Positions 13,272-17,674 of a stretch of DNA of 17,674 nucleotides are shown here, in pieces. The stretch's first letter is position 1; the number at the start of each line of letters is the position of its first letter. The position numbers and the translations under genes were made by a program. The stretch lies in assembly GCF_036325985.1 (NCBI RefSeq), contig NZ_JAUHLI010000030.1, positions 1-17,674 of the forward strand, given 5' to 3'. The notes beneath the pieces are model-generated. The model was given only the letters and a program-made list of their open reading frames with translations. It was not told where the DNA came from and searched no databases. Source of the stretch: Alkalimonas cellulosilytica (GTDB lineage: Bacteria > Pseudomonadota > Gammaproteobacteria > Enterobacterales > Alteromonadaceae).

Positions 13272-15742
13272 CAATTCCCCTTGGGTGGCGGTGGCGCCAG
13301 TACTTCACGATTGCCATTATGGCCCGGACCACTGACCACTCCACTGTGTTCCATTTGCTCTACCAGACGGGCTGCCCGGTTGTAACCGATGCGAAAACGA
13401 CGCTGTACTCCGGAGACCGAAGCGCGGCGGCTTTCAGTGACAAAAGCCACGGCCTGGTCGTACAATGGATCCGCTTCGCCTTCATCCCCTTCGAGCGTCT
13501 CGCCGGGCAATAAGTTCTCTTCGGTGGTTTCACCGCTCAAGATTTCAGCAATGTATTTCGGTTGGCCACGGCGTTTCCAGTCGGCCACGACCGCATGCAC
13601 TTCATGATCATCAACAAAGGCGCCATGCACCCGGTTGGGCACGCCAGAGCCAGGTGGCAGATACAGCATATCGCCCTGCCCCAACAAACTTTCCGCTCCT
13701 TGCTGATCCAGGATAGTGCGCGAGTCAATTTTCGAGCTGACCTGAAAGGCAATCCGGGTTGGAATATTGGCCTTAATCAGGCCGGTGATCACATCGACGG
13801 AAGGCCGCTGAGTGGCCAAAATCAGGTGAATACCCGCCGCCCGGGCTTTTTGCGCAATACGGGCTATCAGCTCTTCGACTTTTTTACCGACAATCATCAT
13901 CATATCGGCAAATTCATCAATCACCACCACGATGGCGGGAAGTTTCTCCAGCCTGGGCGCTTCATCGCGCATATCATCCGAAGGTTTCCACAGCGGATCG
14001 ATCAACGGCTGACCAGCAGCAATAGCTTCTTTCACCTTGGCGTTGTAGCCTTTTAAGTTACGCACACCAAGAGCAGACATTAATTTATAACGACGTTCCA
14101 TTTCACCGACACACCAGCGCAGACCATTGGCGGCGTCTTTCATGTCGGTGACTACTTCGGTCAGCAGGTGCGGAATGCCCTCGTAAATCGACAGTTCCAG
14201 CATTTTCGGGTCGATCATCAAAAAGCGCACTTCATCTGGCGTGGACTTGTACAAAATACTGCAGATCATCACATTGACCCCGACCGATTTACCGGAGCCA
14301 GTGGTACCTGCCACCAGCAAGTGCGGCATCTTGGCTAAATCAGCCACCATGGCTTTACCGGCGATGTCTTTGCCGAGCACCATGGTTAACGGGGAGCGTG
14401 ACTGTTCAAAGGTCGTGTCGCCAATCACTTCCGACAAGCGCACAATTTCACGGTGCTTGTTGGGCAGCTCCAGGCCAATAAACGACTTGCCCGGGATCAC
14501 TTCCACCACCCGCACGCTGATGGCTGACAATGAACGCGCTAAATCCTTGGCCAGGCCAGTAATTTTGCTCACTTTCACACCTGGCGCTAAATCCAGCTCG
14601 AATCGGGTGACGACCGGGCCAGGATGCACGCCAACCACCTTGGCTTCGACATTAAAGTCGAGCAGTTTGGCTTCTACCAGTCGTGATACCCGCTCTAAAT
14701 CAGCCGGGTCAATCGGGTTTTGTGCTTTATCCGGCCGATCCAGCAGTTCCAGCCCAGGCAGCTCGGTCACTGCATGCGGCTCGGACTCTGGCGAGTCGTC
14801 CTCATCCGGCTCGGGCTCTGGCAAGCGAACGGCTTTTGGTTTGATCTCGGTATGGCGCAATGTTTTTTCAATTTGTTCTGGCAGTTCAGGCTCATCCACA
14901 GCACTGAACGACAGCGACTCATCAGCCAGGTCATCCACACTGTAAAAGGCGCGGGCATCCCGCTCTTCCAGGGGCTGCACCGGCAAGGTAAAGTCATTAC
15001 GCTCAGCTTTCGTGGTCAATGCTTTGCTAACCGGCTGCTTATTGAGGTTGGGCTCAGTTGCCCATTCATCGTCAACAGCTAGCTGCTTACTATCACGGCT
15101 GTCGTCGACTTCCCGCTGATTCTGCTGCCATTTGTCCTGCAACCAGGAAGGCAACTGCAGCAGCCAGCAACCGGCCTGCCAAACCCAGGCTCCCAGCGCA
15201 TCCATCACAGTAAACCAGGAGATACCGGTCATCAGCGTCAGGCCTGTAGCGAAAAAACACAACAGCAACAAGGTGGTGCCAACAAAATTCAAATAAGGCA
15301 GCAGCAGGCCACTGAAAACATCCCCCACCACACCACCGGAGGAAAAATAATAAATATCATTGAAGTTCATGCTGCTGATTGCTGTGGCACTGATCATGGT
15401 CAGCAGCAGACCGATCAAGCGCAGCCCCAGGATCAGATAGTCCAGCTCAAGCACATGGTGAAAACGCTTGAACAGCAAATAGCCTACCCCAGCCACCAAT
15501 ACCGGAATTAAATAAGCGATCCAACCAAAACTAAACAACAACAAATCAGCGAGCCAGGCACCGACGGGCCCGGCATAGTTTGAAACGCCATGCTGATAGC
15601 CGGTTTGCGACCAACTGGGATCGGCCGGGTTAAATGAAATCAGTGCCAGCAATAAAAACAACGCCAGGCCACAACATAAAATCAGGCCAACCTCCAGCAA
15701 TCGCTGGATGCCGTTTAAATTGAAGAAAGATATCCGTGGCAA
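13271..15742 (-). CDS. ftsK: DNA translocase FtsK
   Basis: Septal DNA pump that moves the chromosome termini and activates XerCD at dif during division. The 823-residue protein has four N-terminal membrane helices (about 17-37, 64-91, 102-121, 149-172), an acidic, proline-containing linker (about 205-340, much shorter than in E. coli), and the RecA-like motor with Walker A GTTGSGKS near 478-485 and Walker B VVVIDEFAD near 604-612. The C-terminal winged-helix gamma domain (about 755-815, SVSGVQRRFRIGYNRAARLVEQME) reads KOPS. The start is TTG at 15742 with GAGG 7 nt upstream; no in-frame ATG is usable before the membrane segments. The lrp-ftsK-lolA order is as in E. coli. Confidence 0.97.
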   Translation of the reverse strand: MPRISFFNLNGIQRLLEVGLILCCGLALFLLLALISFNPADPSWSQTGYQHGVSNYAGPVGAWLADLLLFSFGWIAYLIPVLVAGVGYLLFKRFHHVLELDYLILGLRLIGLLLTMISATAISSMNFNDIYYFSSGGVVGDVFSGLLLPYLNFVGTTLLLLCFFATGLTLMTGISWFTVMDALGAWVWQAGCWLLQLPSWLQDKWQQNQREVDDSRDSKQLAVDDEWATEPNLNKQPVSKALTTKAERNDFTLPVQPLEERDARAFYSVDDLADESLSFSAVDEPELPEQIEKTLRHTEIKPKAVRLPEPEPDEDDSPESEPHAVTELPGLELLDRPDKAQNPIDPADLERVSRLVEAKLLDFNVEAKVVGVHPGPVVTRFELDLAPGVKVSKITGLAKDLARSLSAISVRVVEVIPGKSFIGLELPNKHREIVRLSEVIGDTTFEQSRSPLTMVLGKDIAGKAMVADLAKMPHLLVAGTTGSGKSVGVNVMICSILYKSTPDEVRFLMIDPKMLELSIYEGIPHLLTEVVTDMKDAANGLRWCVGEMERRYKLMSALGVRNLKGYNAKVKEAIAAGQPLIDPLWKPSDDMRDEAPRLEKLPAIVVVIDEFADMMMIVGKKVEELIARIAQKARAAGIHLILATQRPSVDVITGLIKANIPTRIAFQVSSKIDSRTILDQQGAESLLGQGDMLYLPPGSGVPNRVHGAFVDDHEVHAVVADWKRRGQPKYIAEILSGETTEENLLPGETLEGDEGEADPLYDQAVAFVTESRRASVSGVQRRFRIGYNRAARLVEQMEHSGVVSGPGHNGNREVLAPPPPKGN

Positions 15743-15891
15743 AAGTGCGCCTCACTGTTGTTATAAATCATTGCCTAACCGCTTGGTGAAAGATACCAGA
15801 CTGCGACCATGGATGCATCTGTTTGGCCCTAGCCTGGCGGAAATTCCACCCTATTGTTTATTTTAGAACCTTAAACTGAACCTGTGCTGGA

Positions 15892-16374
15892 TCATGGCTT
15901 CACAAAACTGCTTTGTTTCACCTCTTCCATCACCACGTAGGTCCGGCTTTCACGTACACTGGGCAAACGTAGCAAGGTCTCACCTAAGAGTTCGCGATAA
16001 GCCGCCATGTTGCTTACCCGGGTTTTTAATAAAAAGTCGAAACTACCCGACACCAGATGGCATTCCTGAATTTCATCCAGCTTCTGCACGGCTTTACTAA
16101 ATTCATCGAAATCTTCCGGTGAGGTTTTACTTAAAGTGATTTCGACAAACACCAACAGCGCAGCACCTACCTTCACTGGATCGACCAAAGCGGTATAACC
16201 CAGAATGTATTGTTCGGCTTCCAGCTTGCGAACCCTTTCCAGACAAGGGGTTGGGCTTAAGCCTACCCGCCTGGCAAGCTCGACATTGGAAACCCGGCCA
16301 TCGCGCTGAAGTTCAGCTAAAATCTTACGATCGGTTCTGTCGAGCTTTTTGATGCTCTTGCTCTGAGAAAACAT
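15892..16374 (-). CDS. lrp: Leucine-responsive regulatory protein Lrp
   Basis: Global regulator of amino-acid metabolism. The 160-residue protein (E. coli 164) has an N-terminal helix-turn-helix (GRVSNVELARRVGLSPTPCLERVRKLE) and a C-terminal RAM ligand-binding domain (ALLVFVEITL, IQECHLVSGSFDFLLKTRV, ETLLRLPSVRESRTYVVMEEVKQS). The near-identity to E. coli Lrp in these stretches supports Lrp itself rather than a paralogue such as AsnC. I use the ATG at 16374; the frame opens upstream at a TTG (16428) without family support. It is divergent from ald, so it may regulate that gene and itself through the shared region. Confidence 0.93.
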   Translation of the reverse strand: MFSQSKSIKKLDRTDRKILAELQRDGRVSNVELARRVGLSPTPCLERVRKLEAEQYILGYTALVDPVKVGAALLVFVEITLSKTSPEDFDEFSKAVQKLDEIQECHLVSGSFDFLLKTRVSNMAAYRELLGETLLRLPSVRESRTYVVMEEVKQSSFVKP

Positions 16375-16391
16375 GTAGTTGAAAACTCTAT

Positions 16392-16447
16392 TTATGCACC
16401 TTAAAACAGAATTATGCACTAAGCTCAAGCATTAAAACAGGCATTAA
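16392..16447. promoter_or_regulatory. Repeat cluster in the lrp-ald control region
   Basis: TTATGCAC occurs at 16392 and 16412 (20 bp apart), TTAAAACAG at 16401 and 16432 (31 bp apart), and GCATTAA at 16429 and 16441 (12 bp apart). The spacings of two of the pairs are close to whole helical turns and the DNA is AT-rich, as expected for several bound Lrp dimers. Confidence 0.45.
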
Positions 16448-16464
16448 TTCCGAAAAATTCACTA

Positions 16465-16470
16465 TATACT
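16465..16470 (+). promoter_or_regulatory. Possible -10 of ald
   Basis: TATACT lies about 41 bp before the ald start. No good -35 is present at the usual spacing, which would suit an activator-dependent promoter. Confidence 0.4.
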
Positions 16471-16510
16471 AGCACCAAATTTTACCACCCTACAAAAAGG
16501 TAATTCAGTT

Positions 16511-17629
16511 ATGTTGATTGGTATCCCTAAAGAAATTAAAAACCACGAATACCGCGTTGGTATGACCCCTGCCAGCGTGCGTGAGGTGATCCAACACGGC
16601 CATCAGGTTTGCGTAGAGCACAACGCCGGCATCGGCATTGGTTTTACCGACGACGACTACCAGCAAGCCGGTGCCGAAGTACTGGCTACGGCAGCAGAGG
16701 TGTTTGCCAAAGCCGAGATGATTGTGAAAGTGAAAGAGCCTCAGGCTGTTGAGCGCGCTATGCTGCGTGAAGGCCAGATCCTCTTCACTTACCTGCACCT
16801 GGCGCCGGATTTGCCACAAACGGAAGACTTAATCAAAAGCAAAGCGGTCTGCATTGCCTATGAAACCGTGACCGACAGCAAAGGTGGTTTACCACTGCTG
16901 GCGCCAATGTCGGAAGTGGCTGGCCGGATGTCGATTCAGGCTGGTGCCCGCGCACTGGAAAAATCCTGTGGCGGTTTAGGCATGTTGTTAGGTGGCGTGC
17001 CTGGCGTTGCCCCTGCTAAAGTCGTTGTGATTGGTGGCGGTATGGTCGGTACCAATGCTGCGCAAATGGCGGTTGGCCTGGGTGCTGACGTCACTGTGCT
17101 GGATCGCAGTGTTGATGTACTCCGTCGCATCAATGCGCAGTTTAACGGTGCGGTAAAAGCAGTGTACTCCACTGCCGATGCGCTGGAAAAAGAAGTGCTG
17201 GCTGCTGATCTGGTGATTGGTGGCGTGCTGGTACCGGGTGCTGCAGCACCGAAACTGGTGACGGCTGATCACATCAAACGGATGAAGCCAGGTGCTGCCA
17301 TTGTTGATGTGGCGATTGATCAGGGTGGCTGCGTGGAAACATCCAAGCCAACCACGCACGCTGATCCAACCTACATCGTGGATGATGTGGTGCACTACTG
17401 TGTGGCCAATATGCCAGGTGCCGTACCACGCACCTCTACTTTTGCACTGAACAACGTGACACTGCCTTACATTATCCGCCTGGCGAATAAAGGCTACAAG
17501 CAGGCTTTGCTGGACGATGTGCACCTGCGCAATGGCCTGAACGTTTACCGCGGCCTGGTGACCAATGAGTTTGTGGCCGAAGCGCTGAAGTTTGATTTTG
17601 TTGAGCCAACCGTCGCACTGAACAGCTAA
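16511..17629 (+). CDS. ald: Alanine dehydrogenase
   Basis: NAD-dependent reversible oxidative deamination of L-alanine to pyruvate and ammonia. The 372-residue protein keeps the known catalytic and substrate residues at the canonical positions: Arg15, Lys75, His96 and Asp270. The Rossmann glycine motif is GGGMVG (175-180), with Asp198 at the end of the following strand to bind the adenosine ribose. The start MLIGIPKEIKN is the family start; AAAGG lies about 11 nt upstream. It is divergent from lrp, an arrangement that suggests Lrp-type control in response to amino acids. The two terminator-like hairpins after it indicate a single-gene unit. Confidence 0.97.
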   Translation: MLIGIPKEIKNHEYRVGMTPASVREVIQHGHQVCVEHNAGIGIGFTDDDYQQAGAEVLATAAEVFAKAEMIVKVKEPQAVERAMLREGQILFTYLHLAPDLPQTEDLIKSKAVCIAYETVTDSKGGLPLLAPMSEVAGRMSIQAGARALEKSCGGLGMLLGGVPGVAPAKVVVIGGGMVGTNAAQMAVGLGADVTVLDRSVDVLRRINAQFNGAVKAVYSTADALEKEVLAADLVIGGVLVPGAAAPKLVTADHIKRMKPGAAIVDVAIDQGGCVETSKPTTHADPTYIVDDVVHYCVANMPGAVPRTSTFALNNVTLPYIIRLANKGYKQALLDDVHLRNGLNVYRGLVTNEFVAEALKFDFVEPTVALNS

Positions 17630-17650
17630 CAACTCGTTGTTTTTGCTTAC

Positions 17651-17674
17651 AACGCCCGGCTTTTGCCGGGCGTT
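17651..17674 (+). terminator. Terminator hairpin after ald
   Basis: Perfect 10-bp stem AACGCCCGGC / GCCGGGCGTT with a TTTT loop, 22 nt after the ald stop. The window ends at the hairpin, so the T tract cannot be fully seen. A smaller AACAA-CTCG-TTGTT stem with trailing T lies between it and the gene. Confidence 0.75.

Noticed and set aside
14241..14945. 234-codon plus-strand ORF rich in Ser, antisense to ftsK
   Set aside because: Low-complexity shadow of the ftsK linker and motor region.

Overview
The window is a stretch of gammaproteobacterial chromosome. The housekeeping gene content and order (uvrY-uvrC-pgsA-tRNA Gly/Cys/Leu, tRNA-Ser-yccA-tus, serS-rarA-lolA-ftsK-lrp-ald) suggests an Alteromonadales-type marine or freshwater bacterium. 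Rheinheimera, Alishewanella or Arsukibacterium are my best guesses, from memory of gene order and protein flavour rather than any search. Most genes lie on the minus strand. The plus-strand genes are yccA, tusDCBE and ald.

Positions 1-3660 form a tRNA-bounded variable segment. A tRNA cluster on the minus strand (Gly-Cys-Leu-Gly, from a promoter near 3690) is followed by about 3 kb of AT-richer DNA with two genes: an M15-like hypothetical protein and a secreted HExxH metalloprotease with a PKD-like domain and a C-terminal membrane-sorting tail. Beyond them lies the 3' half of a second tRNA-Leu, broken in the anticodon loop, and another tRNA-Gly. The 55-bp tRNA-Leu direct repeat (169-223 and 3334-3388) looks like the att scar of an integrated element, though no integrase is visible.

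Positions 3752-6856 hold pgsA, uvrC and uvrY on the minus strand: phospholipid synthesis, nucleotide excision repair and the BarA/UvrY-type response regulator. This arrangement, including the neighbouring Gly-Cys-Leu tRNAs, is shared with E. coli. Two identical tRNA-Ser(UGA) genes follow on the minus strand (7062-7314).

Positions 7530-9624 on the plus strand hold yccA (a Bax-inhibitor-1 family membrane protein) and a compact tusD-tusC-tusB-tusE operon for the sulfur relay of tRNA 2-thiouridine synthesis. A strong terminator lies between yccA and tusD, and a possible tus promoter overlaps it.

Positions 9671-16374 on the minus strand run, in transcription order, lrp, ftsK, lolA, rarA, serS and a small membrane-protein ORF. 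ftsK, lolA and rarA are tightly packed. The window ends with ald on the plus strand, divergent from lrp across a repeat-rich control region, and with a terminator at its right edge. No rRNA gene, CRISPR array, IS element or transposase/integrase gene was seen.
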